Shown: positions 22,701 to 35,430, counted from the first letter of the stretch. The stretch is DNA of 64,000 bases from Moniliella sp. 'wahieum' (GCA_003971905.1 RSEE01000031.1:434001-498000); one strand, 5' to 3'. Notes: generated from the sequence alone by a model not told the origin. Numbers and translations are program-made.

Positions 22701-25700
22701 CTTACTCTGCTCACGATCGACCAGCTCGCTGCGCTCAAGTACCTTATCGAAGTGGGCCGTGTCTTGAGCAAGTCGACCGTGAGGATGAAAACGAGGATGG
22801 AAATGAGGGTGGGAAGGGGCTGGAGACAGAGGAGGATGGATGGCAGCTCATTCGCACTTCTGGGCAGGAAGGGAAACGCGTAGGTGCGTCCTCTTCCGAG
22901 AAGAGTAACACACCAACCTCCAGTCCCCCTAAAGACTTCCAGTTGGTGGGACATGGCTGTGAGCACAGTCAAAGCTGGCCCCGCTTTCTCCCCCCTCTTC
23001 CTCCCCTTCTCCCTCTCTCTCCCTCTCCCCCCCCTCTCCCACTTCTTTCCTCTCTCGCCTCGCCCTCCCCTCGCCATTACCCTCTTCCTCAACCTCTTCC
23101 TCCTCCTCCCTTCCCTCTCTCTCCCCACCTCTTCCCTATCACCCGCACCAGAACCTCATCTGTTATCGCCGACAACCAAATCTGCTAACAGAAAACAACC
23201 GCTTAATGTTCCCTATTTCCGACCCGTTATCCAAAACTACGAAGGTGGCTAAGACTGCGAAGGTGGCCAAGCCTGCGAAGGTGGCCAAGCCTGCGAAGGT
23301 GGCCAAGGCTGCAAAAGTGGCCAAGACTACGAAGGTGGCCAAGACTACGAAGGTGGCCAAGACTACGAAGGTGGACAAGACTACGAAGCTGGACAAGACT
23401 ACGAAGCTGGACAAGGCTGCAAAAGTGGCAAAGACTGCCAAGGCAGTTAAGACTACGAAGGTGAGCCCTAACCTCACTCGACCCCCAGTGACGGGGCCTT
23501 CGGTAGCCGCGGGGAAGTCATCGGGGAAGGCGCAACATGCGCGCCAGCAAGTTCGGGCTCCAGATACCCAGCTCCTCCCTAGGCCGACACGACCCGTCGC
23601 GCCGGCGCAACAGGGCCCAGCGTGGGAGGTGCCCGAGAAAGCACCTATTGCTACTCCTCCGGCATCTCTGTTACCACCTTCCTTGAGTGCACTTCGTGCC
23701 CCTACTCAAATGGTGGATAAAAGTCTTAGTGGCGGCAGCCACGCTGCGTTGGGTGACGAATCTGACCGAGCAGGGGAGGCACAGGGGGCGACCACCGTGC
23801 TCAATGGAGACGAAATTGGGAAACAAGCTCCTGTGGCAGCGTCCACGATCAAGATGATCAACGACGAGGAGGATGCGCGACGAAAAGAGCAGGAGAAGTT
23901 GGAGCGGAGGCGTCACCTACGCGCTCCGCCTGACCTTACCTTGCTTCATCGGGCCATCCTCAGCTGGGAGTTGTCGTCCGAGGCCGATACACCTCCTCTT
24001 AAGAAGCGCCCAATGAGGGTACCTCGACGGTTCGACTCTCCGAAAGAGTATATCGGGGTGTTTAGCCCTCTCCTGCTAATGGAGTGCTGGGCACAACTTC
24101 AGCAAAGCAAGGAGTTGTATGACGAGCGCCGTACGGTCACCGTCGAAGTCACGTCACGGTCGGTAGTGGATGGGTTTGTGGACGTGAATACAATCTACAC
24201 GGTCGAATCCCAGAAGTCTGAAATCCACCTGTACGACTCGGATTTGGTCTTCTTCCGTTCGGAGGTGGATCCAACGCGGGCGGTACTTGCGAAGGTTCAT
24301 TCTTACCGTCGTCATCAGCGGGGAACACAGGTTGTGTTCCGACTCTTCCTCCGCAACCCCGGCCGTGTCAATGCGCGCGAGTTCAACACTTCCATTGCTC
24401 CTCGCACTCGCTGGCAAGCAGGCACCCTTTTTTCCCTGTCCACCGTGCATCGTGAGACAATGGCCTTGTTGGTCAGCCAGTACCTCGATTTGCGCGATGC
24501 AATCTACTCGGGTACTGTCGCTCCGCGTGCCAAGGTGCCTGCGATTGACTTGGAACGCGCTCAACAAGCCTACCAGCTGAACGAGCCGCAGTCGCAGGCT
24601 GTGCTAGGTTCGCTCTCTACCAAAGGGTTCTCTCTCATCCAAGGCCCGCCGGGTACGGGCAAGACTAAAACGATCATCGCTCTTGTCGCCTCCTTCCTAT
24701 CCTCCCGTCCTCCCCAGCCTAATGGGGTCAAGGAGGGAGGCAAACCCTCGCCGTCACGAGCCAAGATCCTGCTGTGTGCCCCCTCAAATGCTGCTATTGA
24801 CGAGATTGTCCGCCGTATCAAGGATGGTGTACCAGGTGGAGACGGAAAGGTGACACATCCTGTCGTCATCCGTTTAGGACGCGAGGAGAATATCAACTCC
24901 GAGGTGAAAGACGTCTCATTGGAGGTGCTGGTCGAGCGTGCTCTTTCCACTGGCCCAGATGTGCAGGGCGACCTGGCGGCGCTTCGAGAGGAACTCAGGC
25001 AACTCCAACAGCAGCGTCAACTCCTGCAAGCCGAGATCACCACAAGCAATCAAGCTGGGGACAAAACAAAGGCCACCGCGGCTCAGACCAAATTGCGTTC
25101 GGTGATGGCCAAGCGGATGAAAATCATGTCCAAGCTGGACGATACCCGGGACGCACAACGCACTCAAATGCGAAAGCGGGATGCTGAGCGCCGTCGTCTG
25201 CGCACCCAAATGATTCTGGGAGCCGATATTGTTTGCTCTACCTTGTCGGGCGCCGGACAGGGGGCGATTGCCTCACTCGACATTGACTTTGAGACTGTGG
25301 TAGTTGACGAAGCGGCCCAAGCTGTGGAACTGTCAACGTTGATCCCACTTCGATACGGGTGCAAACAATGTATTCTTGTTGGCGACCCTCACCAACTTCC
25401 TCCAACCGTCCTCTCCATGCCTGCTCAAACGGCTGGCTATTCACAGTCCTTATTTGTGCGGCTCTTCAACCCATCCAACGTATACCTACTTTCGTGCGTA
25501 TCCCCCCTCGCGCGCGCCTTCACTTGTCTCGTTGGGTTCATACTGATGACATATTTCTTTCTCTCCATCTCAGAATCCAATACCGCATGCATCCTTCAAT
25601 AAGCAAATTTCCTTCTGCATCTTCTACCAGGGGCTCCTCAAAGATGGACCCGACATGGCAGCCAAAACCAAGCGTGAATGGCATGGAGATACAGCGACCC

Positions 25701-27098
25701 CGACCTTTTTCTTCTTCGATGTCCTCGGTCTGAGGCCGCCGGCCGATCGCACTCGTTCATCAACCGAGAAGAGGCCCAGGTGGCAGTCGCATTATATGAG
25801 CGACTTCTTCATTTTTTCCCCACCCAGGACTTTACCCACCGAATCGGCGTTGTGACCTCGTACAAGGATCAAGTTGATGAGCTTCGGAAGGCGTTCGCGG
25901 CCAGGTATGGCTGGGACATTACCACCACTGTCGACTTTGGGACGGTTGACGGTTTCCAAGGCCAGGAAAAAGATTATCATACTTTCGCTTGTTCGCTCCT
26001 CTAGCATCGGCTTCTTGGCGGATATGCGTCGCATGAACGTCGCCCTGACTCGGGCCCGGGCAAGTCTGTTCGTACTGGGACATGTGCCCAACTTGCGTAA
26101 GAATCCAACCTGGAGTGCGTTGATTGATGCAGCCAAGTCGGCGGGCTTGGTCAAGTCGGTCACTGCCGACACAATCCGCAGGATGCCCATCCAGCGACCT
26201 AAGGCGGAGGCCAAGCCCGCCACATTGGCAGCCCGACTTTCTGTCGATGTGGCCAAAATCAACCCCATTGGCGCACAAAACGGACCGGATTCCCAAGGAA
26301 ACGGCAACGACCGCCAAATTCCAAAGGCATGGCTGCTACGCCCCCCCAAGGACCTTTTCCCCGTCAAGAAGCGTATCGTCAGTATTCCTGATGAGTTGGG
26401 AAAGGCTCAGCCCCAGTGCAAGAGCGTGGCTCTACCTTCCTACAATTCACCCTCGTCGAAAAACCCTGTCCCACAGGGTCAGTCCAAGGCTCCACCCACT
26501 CTTCCCATACACAAGCCCGCGCCCAAGCCCAATCTTTTCATGCCTAAGCAGAAGCCCAAGTCCAAGCCCAAGCACAAGTCTACGCTCAATACCACCGTTG
26601 GGCCCACGCCCAAGTCTCCGCCCACTCCCAAGCCCGCACCCAAGCCCGCACCCAAGCCCGCACCCAAGCCCGCCCGCCCAAGCCCGCACCCAAGCCCGCA
26701 CCCAAGCCGCACCCAAGCCCGCACCCAAGCCCGCACCCAAGCCCGTGCCCAAGCCCGCCCCAAGCCCAAGGCCACGCTCGACCCAGCACCTTCCATATCC
26801 AAGCACACTAAGCCTCCGCCTCCGCCTGTGCTTCCCAAACCACCCCCGTCCAAGGGGATCGTGATGTTGAATGATCACGAGGTGCCGACGCTGAAAAAAC
26901 GCAAGAGAGGTGCCGGTTCGACCGGCCAGGCGGCTCCTTTCGTACCTGTGCGGAACGCCGCGGCCGTGGGCAGGGGAGTACGGATGTGGCGGCGACTGGA
27001 CCTCTGCTCGCCGGCCTAGTGGAGCAGGGGGCATGCGGTCCAAGTCCTCGGTCTCCAAGGCCCCGCGGGCTGCGGCCTTTGCCCCCCGCCGTCATTAG
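19736..27098 (+). CDS. SEN1: Sen1 RNA/DNA helicase (senataxin homologue)
   Basis: Nuclear superfamily 1B helicase that ends Pol II transcription of short RNAs and clears R-loops. The first part, about 19736-22880, is the helical Sen1 N-terminal domain (LRIFSFKD, then REWIRLLW in the next frame; TRRLTLRCASDL; LAEWTVRSLADILDVL). A low-complexity linker with an 18-bp Lys-rich tandem repeat follows (23229-23465). The helicase starts near 24560: LNEPQSQAV, GPPGTGKTK (Walker A), APSNAAIDEI, VVVDEAAQA (Walker B), VGDPHQLPPTV, QYRMHPSI, VDGFQGQEKD and RRMNVALTRAR. An 80-nt intron (25494-25573) precedes QYRMHP. Another lies between about 22880 and 23190, with a C/T-rich interior and ambiguous ends. 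The tail is Pro/Lys-rich with a KKRKR basic patch. The frame breaks many times in the N-terminal half. The start and exact stop are uncertain; 27019 is an alternative end. Confidence 0.88.
23229..23465 (+). repeat. 18-bp tandem repeat coding a Lys/Val/Ala-rich linker in SEN1
   Basis: About a dozen copies of an 18-bp unit of the type AAGGTGGCCAAGACTACG, with variants, code for repeats such as KVAKTT, KVAKPA and KLDKTT. It lies between the Sen1 N-terminal domain and the helicase core, so it lengthens a basic flexible linker. The phase is kept throughout. Confidence 0.9.
26625..26765 (+). repeat. 12-bp tandem repeat (Pro-Lys-Pro-Ala) in the SEN1 tail
   Basis: Repeats of AAGCCCGCACCC code for PAPK units in one frame. 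From about 26675 single-base changes in unit length move the same repeat into a frame rich in Ser/His/Arg. Array length and phase are therefore the least certain part of this gene. Confidence 0.8.
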
Positions 27099-27544
27099 CG
27101 TCTGTGTACTTTGCCCTTGGCTACTTACTCCGCCCGGCTGTCAGTACTTGAATTGGCGTGTGTGCACGGTGTTGTGTTTCCCTGGCTTCACCGACGGTCA
27201 GTCCTGACCGGCCTCGCTCCACTGCATATTTGTCCCATACATGGCGCTTACTTGCGCTCTGTTCCAACACACCCCACCCCCACCATCCCCATTTTTATCT
27301 CTCTGCAATGACCCCCCATGCATAAGCACCAACCCATCCGTTGCATCTGTGACCCTTAGGCTGGGCTATTAGCACAGGTAGATTGGCATCAGACCGGGTC
27401 GCAGTGCATTTTGACAACAGGCCGTACTATCACATCGCTCCCGCTCTGGCGGCGAGCACATGGGAGCGGACCAGCTCCTGGTCCGCCTGGGCTGATCGGC
27501 GTCTTCGGTGGCTCCTACGCCATTGGAATCCGCATCCGAAGGCA
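27099..27544. other. Convergent spacer SEN1 / RIC1
   Basis: Both neighbouring genes end here, so it holds two 3' ends. No gene is seen. The true RIC1 stop codon may lie within the last 100 bp of this interval. Confidence 0.4.
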
Positions 27545-30500
27545 TCAAGCGCGCATCGATGGGGCGGGGGTTCTTGTTGCCTCCTCCCCCTCTTCGGAGG
27601 GCGTGAGGGAAAGCTTGCGCAGCGAGAGGGTCGGGGTGGTAGGTTCGCGGGGCGTAGGGGTCTGCGTATCGTCAAGGGACTCTTGTTGAGGCTTTTGGCC
27701 CAGCTCGTCTTGCGGCTCTTCCGACTCAGGTGGCGAGGGGGGCAGAAACTTGGCGTCGCGCACGACGCGGGCGGCGAGCTGAGGGTCCTCCGGTCGCAGT
27801 GTAGCCAGGAACCGGAGCACCTCCAGAGCCCGGGCAAATTCGCCCCGTCAACCGAGGTGAACGAGGGCGGTCGCGGCCGACTCGGCCTGGTCCGGACTGA
27901 GGCCAAAGACAACGAGCAAGAAGGCGACAGCGGTTTGGGTATCGCCTTGGTCCAATGCCTTGCCCAGTAACGTGTGGGGAGGACCCGCCGCGGCAAATAG
28001 CGTTGGCCAGCGCGACGCTTCGGTTTTGCGTGCACAGTTGGCAATCACGCTCAAGGCATGTGGGAAGCAACGGACCAAACCGATAGCCCGGCGCAGCTCC
28101 TCTGCGCCCCAAGCAGCTTGGCCGGCTTGGTGCGCCTTGCGTGCCTCTGCGCGCAGCACGGCCATTCGACCTATCAGAGCCATCAGAATCGTTCAGCGCC
28201 ATGGGCTGAAGCAGAGTGGGTGTGCCGGGCCGGAAGACGAAGGCGGGGTGCTGGTTGCGGCCGAGGTGGCAGGAGATGGCCCTCCATCCGCAGCATCCTC
28301 CAAGACTGCATATAAGAGGATTTCCAACGCATGGGAAAAGTACCCGAGGGATGCATACGGTGCGGCCAACTCCGCCGCCGAAGCAATCGCGTCGGACGTA
28401 AATGAGTGCTCTGTGAAGCTCAGAGTATGCCGCAAAAGACCCGGAAGGAAAAGGTGGGTAGCAGTCCGGTGCGCCACATGCCAAAGTCCAGACTCTTGCG
28501 GAGGACCAAGCTAGCGTCCATGCCAACCACCACGCCGCGACTAGCAAGGAGGCAGAGCGGGTAAAAGTCGAGTGGCAACACGGTTCCTTGGTCGGAATAT
28601 CCAACCCACTTCCCCATCCTTCGCCCCATTCGCAGCTGCATCTTTGCTCACCAACGACGAGCTGGAGGAGCTTAAGCCCGTCTCACCCGTCCCAGTCGAG
28701 ACGGAAGTCAAGCCATGATGCGCTCCGATTCTTGTCCGGCCTCTTTCCATACTCGAAGCCCATGTCCATCCATAAGCCCACAGTGTGTTATCTAGTGCCT
28801 TGGCGCACCGATCAGCGAGGTGGTCGTCCACACCAACTCGACCTTGTCTGCCAACACGTGCGCATCGTATGCTATTTGCGTTTGCGAGGCAGGTCGCGAA
28901 GTCGCCGAGCCCGAGATGGAACGGGCCAGAGGGTTGGGGGAAGACACTGTGCCTGTGACCAATTGTGGGGTGGAGGCAGAACTTGGTACTAGGGGACGAC
29001 ATGGAAAGTGTTGGGGTTCCCGATGATGTCAAATCCGGGACCGAGGAAGCCGGGCCAACGCCATTGAGGGGCGACGTAGGTGGGTCGGACGCTGGTCCAG
29101 GGCAGGAGGGTCGGCAGGATCGATTGATCCGTTTCTGATTCTGAGGACTTCTCCTTCTTTCACAAGGCTAGCCTCGCTGGGCGAGGAAGGTTTCGGGGTA
29201 GTAGCTGCGGAACCGTTGGGCGAGGGCGGTCCGGCCGAGGGGGAACGAAAGCCCGAGGACGGAGAAGGACAAGGCGACCATTGACAGGAAAACTAAGGTG
29301 GCCTTGTTGAGTACATCCTTAGCTCGATTGATGGCTAAGAGGGGGGCACAAGCCAATCGATAGCCCTCACCCTCGTAGGCTCCGGCACGACCGATGAGAG
29401 CGACAGGTTTCCCATCATCTTGAGCGAAAGAGGGGTCGAGTAGGAACCGCCTGTCGACGCACCCGGGTCACCCATCATGAGCGAGGCGTGGCGCACTACT
29501 CTCCCCTGGGTAGAAAGGCGGACGTGGTATAGGCTGTTGGTCGCAGTGTACAACAGGATGCTCGCCCCGACCCCGTTGCTTGCAGTGACAGGAGGTGGAT
29601 CAGGATAGATGCGCATAAGCACAATGGGGGCCGGTACGCGTTCCATCGCGAGCAAACGCGCATTGTTCAGCGGCGCAGTTGCGTCGTACGCTCGCAACTG
29701 CGCCTCTCCGCCGAGTCGGCTGCCACCAGCACAAAGTGGCCGACCCAGCCAATCCCACCACGAACCGAAAAGCCCTGTTCTTGGTTGATGTGCGCCAGCT
29801 CAAACATGCGCCACTGGCCCACCCCAGCTCATCGGGGCCAGCAACCGATGCGGGGGAGGAAGAAGCGTATGCCAAGCATGCGCCGTCGGGGTCAAACACG
29901 ACACAGCAAACCCCCTTCGCCCAGCAATTGCAACCCAGCCGCCATCTTGGCTGAGCGCAGCAAAGCGAACGGGCCAGTTGAACGCCAGGTAGCGTGGAGG
30001 GAGACGGATGTGTTGCCAGGCTTGGCCTTGGCCTGCACCTTCGCCACCTGAGCGCCCAGAGCTGTTGGGTGCCGGGCGCAAGCTGGAAGGTGCGGCAGCC
30101 GCATCGGGGGCGATGACTTGCCATTCGCTCAGTTCGCGCCCACGGTACAGAATGAGTTTGTCGCCAGCATGCAGCAGGCCATACCCTGCGGCTGCTGCAC
30201 TAGCCGCCCCACCACAGAGTGTGGCCTGGGACGAACGAAGGAAAGGCAGAGCGTACAATTGGGAGTTGGGGTCAATGACTTGGGTTCGGTCCCGGGAGGA
30301 GACGCATCCGGTCGAGCCAACAACACAACCTCGTTATTGCCCATGGACCAGAAGAGACGAGTCGCACCAAACAGATGATCATCTTTGAATCGCCGGTGAA
30401 TTCCACTCCATGAGTCACGGTGGGAGCTAGCAGGAGTCGGCCATAGGTGCTAAACACGGCCCATCCACGAGCATAGCCTACCGCCAAGGCATAACCATCT

Positions 30501-32175
30501 GATGTCCACGCCAGCGAAGTCACCTTACCCAGTTGCGCACCTCCACTTTTAGGCAGACGAATGTGTGCGACGGGGAGGCGTCGCTGTCGCAGTGTACGTG
30601 TATACCTCAACAATGCCACTGCGTGTGCCAATGGCGAGCAGGGAAAAGGGCATTGACCGCACTTGAGGTGGCTTGGCGACCTTGAGCCATCGGACCGGGG
30701 TCCGCCCCGTTTTCTTGTCCTGCCCGATGCTTCCCTTGCTGCTTAGGGGGGCGCAGGTGTTGGGCGTGTTCCCTCGCTAGTGAGAGGGGGGAGGCGCCAT
30801 GGAAGTCTGCCCTGCCCAGGCAAGCATTTGGGGATCCTGAACCAAGCGGGCCGTGTGGGCACGGCCGTCCGAGGTAATCCATATGTACATTGCCATCGAC
30901 GAGCTGTACTCGATGGCCGTCACATGAGCAAGCGTAGCATCATCAACTGCCAACCCATTCGGCAGGATATACCCGTTGGAAACGGGACACCGCTGGCATG
31001 CCCATTGGGAGCCGTGGGCTTAGGCTTGTCACCCAGGGGGGGTGAATCTGCAGCCAAGGCAGGCGACGGAGCAAGGTGGTGTGCGTCTTTTGGCTTGCCC
31101 ATCGGCGTTTGTGTCCGAGGGCCAGGGAATGACTTGGATCGCGGGGGGGTCGGAGGTGGCGACGACAACATGAGTCTCGGTGGCAGTGCAGCTAGCCAAG
31201 TCCGCACGAAAGTCAATAGCTAGACCAACAAAAAAAGGAAAGACGGATCAACGCACCCACTCAGACCAGCGTCCATCTGCATAGCCAACGTAAATTCGAT
31301 CTCAACCAAGTCTGTATTGGAGCTGCCGGCGCGGGCGGCGCCATTCTGCTCGTCAAGCGCTTGGGTGATCTGTTTTGGTAAAGGCGGGGCGCAGCGGGGC
31401 TCCAAAAATCAGAATGGGGATGTGGGAGCTCTCCTGACGTGCGGGAGAAGACATTGTTCATAGCCTGTGGCGCAGGCGCGTACCGTTCGCCCGACTCGGA
31501 CACGAGAGGCGCACGTGGCCCGGTGAGACCCGAAAGAGAGATGGAGCGAGTGTGCGAGTGGACACGGCGCGGACCGGGGGGCAAAGAGGGCGAGTCGGGC
31601 AGGACGGGGACGTAAGCGTAGATGCTTTCGCGGGGCTCGAGCACGCGATAGAGAAGCAAGACATTTGATCGGTCTGGAGGGCGATGCGGCGGGGCTAACT
31701 GCCATCGGGGGTGGGCGAGGCCCAAAAGACGCGCACGCAGTGGCCGTGCTCGGAACACTGGCGCGGTGCGACGGATGGCCGCAACAGCTTGGGTGGGGCG
31801 GTGGTCCAAACAGAGAGCGTGTGGGCGCTAAGACAGGCAAAGTAGACGCCGTCAGGGCTGCGTGCCAGATCAATGAGCTGCTTCGCTCGGCAGCCTCGAC
31901 GGCAGCCGCCACGTCGGCAGCAAGGGAAGAAGGAGGGGCGTCGGGATGGGAATGGCTGCCGGGGCGGCCGAGACGGGCCGTGGGAGGCCGGGGCGCTGGC
32001 AGCTCCACCGACTCGCGGTGCGTGCTCGGCGTCGGCAGCTGCCGCCGCCCGCCGCAGCGACGGCGGCAGCGTGGCGTTCGTGGGCGGCAGCGCCTCCGCG
32101 GGGGAGGGTGGTGGAGCGCATGCAGCCCAGCGGGCCCGAGATGGAGGCGGCGGCAGTGGCCGTGGGCCAGTACAT
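27545..32175 (-). CDS. RIC1: Ric1, Golgi Ypt6/Rab6 guanine-nucleotide exchange factor subunit
   Basis: Ric1 pairs with Rgp1 at the Golgi to activate Ypt6/Rab6 in endosome-to-Golgi traffic. The start MYWPTATA matches the family start. Recognisable pieces in order are LIDLARSPDGVYFACLSAHT (first WD blade), EHGHCVRVFWASPTPDG, NNVFSRTSG, VEIEFTLAMQMDAGLS followed by IDFRADLASCTATETH, VTSLAWTSDGYALAVGYARG (the highly conserved Ric1 blade), HGVEFTGDSKM and RLFWSMGNNEV. The C-terminal helical Ric1 domain shows HALSVIANCARKTEASRWPTLF, LLGKALDQGDTQTAVAFLLV and MLRFLATLRPEDPQ. A 43-nt intron is likely at about 31263-31221. The reading frame breaks more often here than in any other gene of the window. 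The 3' end is uncertain. The gene is divergent from STS1, with 230 bp between the starts. Confidence 0.85.
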
Positions 32176-32405
32176 GCGCGGGGGGGGGCGGGGGGCGGTG
32201 CGCGGGGGCGGGCAGGAGCAGCAGCACCCGTCTGGGTCTCGCTCTGGTCGGTCCAGAGCACCGCTCCACACGCCGCGGAACCAGCCGGGCGGAATGGGCC
32301 ACAGCCAGCACCCGCATCAGCGCGGCCCCCGCCGGCGACCCAGCACAGCACCCGCTGCCCGCCACCCGCCAGCGCCGCATCTTTTTTTTTCAGCCGCCCA
32401 CCGCC

Positions 32406-33877
32406 ATGTCCAACCGTTCCTTCGGCGTCCCCTTCCCCGACCGCGCCGTCGCCGGCAGCCCATCCCCCTCGGCTTTGGCTTTGGCCTGGCTATGCCGTTG
32501 GCAGCCCCGCTCGCCCCGGCTTTGGCGCAGCGCCGCGCTGCCTTCAGCGCTGCCTTCAGCGCTGCCTCCAGCCCCCCGCCGCTACCGACCGCTCGGTTGC
32601 TCCTCCTTTAGCCACGCCCTCCTGGGGCCGCACTCAGCTGCCGACCCACCCGCACTCGGCCCAGCCCAGCCGCAAACGCCGCCTCAGCTTCGGCTCCTCC
32701 GACATGGACTCCGACACCGACGCCCCCACTGCGCCGGCGGTGCTGGAACCTCCAGCGTCGAGCCGCCGTTGCTGCCCAAACGCATGCGCACCGGCTTTGC
32801 GCCCGCTACCACCCTGGTTGACGACCTTCGGTCCAGCCTGCCTTCCCCCTGTCCTTCGGGTCGTACCCCACGCATGACACCAGCCATGCCCCCTGGCGCC
32901 AACCTGTTTGCCACCCGCAGCAGCAGCAGTGGCAACGCCGGTGCCACTGCTGCTTCGGCCACTGCTGCTGCTGCTGCCTCGCCATCTTCGTCGTCTCTTG
33001 CGCTTGCGCAGTCGCATGCCGATGAGCTCGATGTTGGTCTTCTGCTCCCCAGCCTGGACAAGGGCACCCTCGTCTCGCTCGTGCACCGGCTCCTGGTCCA
33101 TGCCGACCCGCACGTTCGCCGAGCCACCCGGTCCGTCATTCCACCACCGACATTGGAGGTAGCCCTGCGCGCGCTGCACGAGGCCCCCAGCACGTCCTCT
33201 CCGTCTTGCCCGACAACCCGTCCACGGCCCGGCCCGAGTACATTTGGTCTCGTGCGCGTGCGCGCGTGGCCGAATTTGCCTCGACAGCCCGAGGGTTGCT
33301 TTCCTACTTCCGCTTGTCGGCCTCCTTGTCCCAGCAGCGGACCAGCTGCACCCGGCCACTGCGTTCCGCTACCTTGCCGCAGCGTGCGAACGTGCCATGG
33401 CGCTCGAAACCACCTTGCCTCCCGTGCCGGCCGCGTGGGCCGCGTTCCCCTCGGCCCCAGGTCCTGTCCCGAGCCGTACAGCCCGCACCAATTCCCACAC
33501 GGCCTCGCCCCCGGACCCGATTGCTACGGCTCTCATTCCTGCGCTGGTCGATGCGGTGCGGGCGTGGGCTGCGATGCTCGCTACGGCCATGGCGCAGGGT
33601 AGGGTTTTGGTGCGGATGCGTGGCCGAGTGGATCACGCGGCTAGCCGAGGTGGCCGACCAGCATGCATCCGCAAACCACGAAGCGGTCCAGTTGTTGGCT
33701 AGCACACTTCGTTCGGTCCGTGCCCAGCTGATCAACTTGTACCGACCTGCGTTGCCGGCCCATGTATTGTCCCCTGCAGGTGCTGAGCTGTCGCCGTCCT
33801 TCTCTGGCTTGCCTGGCGCGGCCGGCTCCCACCACCCTGGCCTCGTCTTACCGCCCAAGGAAGACGAGGAACTGTGA
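32406..33877 (+). CDS. STS1: STS1/Cut8-type proteasome nuclear tether
   Basis: Sts1/Cut8 anchors 26S proteasomes at the nuclear envelope. After a low-complexity N-terminus a basic nuclear-localisation-like motif (SRKRRLSFGSSD) is followed by LPKRMRTGFAP and a Ser/Ala-rich stretch. The conserved core then begins with LLPSLDKGTLVSLVHRLLV, RSVIPPPTLEVALRALHEA and YIWSRARARVAEF. It continues with a helical bundle (FRYLAAACERAMALETTLP, ALIPALVDAVRAWAAML, EWITRLAEVADQHASANHEA, QLINLYRPALPAHVL), as in Cut8. The protein would have about 490 residues, longer than yeast Sts1 because of the N-terminal extension and a Pro-rich insert. The frame breaks several times. The ATG at 32406 is the first plausible start; the divergent RIC1 start lies 230 bp upstream. 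Confidence 0.78.
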
Positions 33878-34491
33878 TCAACCAACTATATGCCATGCCG
33901 CTCTGTCTCTTCTCCCTCGTTTGTTCTTTCCGCTTCAATTGGGAACACCATGTCGGACACCCCTTCCCGTGTTTATCACCCATCCCCCTCTCCACTCCGC
34001 CACGCATGCCACCCACTATGCGTATGTCTTCACCGGCTCCATTGTTCTTCCCCCCCCCTCGCCCCACTTTTTTAGCACCACATACCGCTCTCCTTCACAT
34101 TGACTTTATCCGCCGCGTCATGGCGCTCCTTCCTTCGCCCCACCCCACTTTGTGGTTTCCTTATGGCTTGGTCCCTCGTGCCAACTTAATACCGAAGCGG
34201 TACCGAGGGCTCCTTTTCTCCTCTTTTCTTTTCCTGCTCATACTGTTCGTGACGCCTTCTGGGTTCAGCTAGCCGTCCTCCTTGGCAATATCAGCACGTT
34301 TTTTTAGTCTGGCAGTAGGGCTATCTACGAATCAAGATAAGCGGTGGTATGATGCAGTAGGTAGGTAGGTAGGGAGGGAGGCAGGAGGCACGCGTGCACG
34401 CATCCGGAGTAGGAGGGAGTACAGCCGGGTGAGAAAAGGACAGGAAAGGGAAAAGGGAGAAGGGTGTCCTTCGTTTGGGTTCTCCCACCGA
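33878..34491. other. Convergent spacer STS1 / CDC10
   Basis: It holds the 3' ends of both neighbours. The sequence is C/T-rich at 33900-34140 with a GTAGGTAGGTAG run near 34360-34372. The open frames crossing it lack conserved residues. Confidence 0.45.
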
Positions 34492-35430
34492 CTAGTGGCC
34501 AGCCGCCTTGGCGCTCGATTCCTTGAGGGCGAGAAGCTGTTTGGTGCGGAACGATTCGTAGTGAATCTGCGCCGTGGTTTCGATCAAGTCCTGGAGGTGG
34601 GTGCGAGTGAGGAAGTTGCGCAGGTAGACAAACTCGCAGTGGTTTTCATTTTCCACTTGCACCACCCCGTAGCGGGACTTGCGGCCGATCACCGTCTTGC
34701 CATCCACCACCACGCTCCGTTCGGAACCGACAATGGCGAGCGGGATCAGGTCGCGGATGCGTTCGTTGAGCTCGCGCTCCTCTTCGTCCAGATCGGCATC
34801 GTCAAAGGGGTAGAGCGGATCTCGTTGAAGGCAAGTTCGGCGCGGATGCGCTGCTTAAACACCTCCCGCTCCTCCAGCGTCAGCCCGTCCGACTTGGCAA
34901 TCACCGGCACCACATTTACCACCTCGGCCAGCTTCTTCATCACGATCAGGTCGATGGGCCGGAGAGAGTGGCCGGGGGTTGATGAAGAAAGGCAGCAGTG
35001 AATGCGGGTGTCGGTGATGTACCGGTCACGAAGGGCAGTGAGCTCCTTGCGGAGGTAGGCGCTGTGCTGGTCCTTGATGTACTTGACAATGGGTGTCCCA
35101 GCTGCCTTCGTTTTGACCTGGTCACCGTAGCCGGGCGTGTCGACAATGTTGAGGCGGAGCTTGACGCCGTTCTCGACAATCACATGGCTCACCGGGTGGA
35201 TCTCGGTGGTGGAGCGCGGCAGGACATCGGCCTCAAAGCGGCCCTTGGTCGATCAGATGGCTGGCAAAGAGCGTGTTGACGAGCGTGCTCTTGCCGAGGC
35301 CGGTCTGGCCGACGACCATGACGTTGAATTGGAAGCCGCGCTTGAGGAGCTTGCTCTCGATCTGGCGGGTGATGGAGTCGAAGCCAACGTAGCCCTGGAG
35401 AGGCGTGACCTCGTCGACGGTAGCGGCCAT
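34492..35430 (-). CDS. CDC10: Septin CDC10
   Basis: GTP-binding septin that polymerises into filaments at the bud neck or septum. The start MAATVDEV is followed by [20 protein letters not shown], the septin polybasic start. P-loop [19 protein letters not shown], switch II DTPGYGD, the AKSD G4 motif and the septin-unique region [19 protein letters not shown] are all present. The short N-terminus, the ending [15 protein letters not shown] and the lack of a C-terminal coiled coil match Cdc10 rather than Cdc3, Cdc11 or Cdc12. The protein would have about 312 residues. The frame breaks around 35235, 34970 and 34810; after each break the family sequence resumes in another frame (for example [18 protein letters not shown]). 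The start is the ATG at 35430, with a stop at 34492-34494. Confidence 0.93.

Noticed and set aside
31409-32380. 323-codon minus-strand frame over the RIC1 start
   Set aside because: It carries parts of RIC1 in mixed frames; the family start MYWPTAT lies inside at 32175, so it is not a separate gene.
33874-34272. 132-codon frame after STS1
   Set aside because: C/T-rich 3' flank, hydrophobic only by composition, no family likeness.
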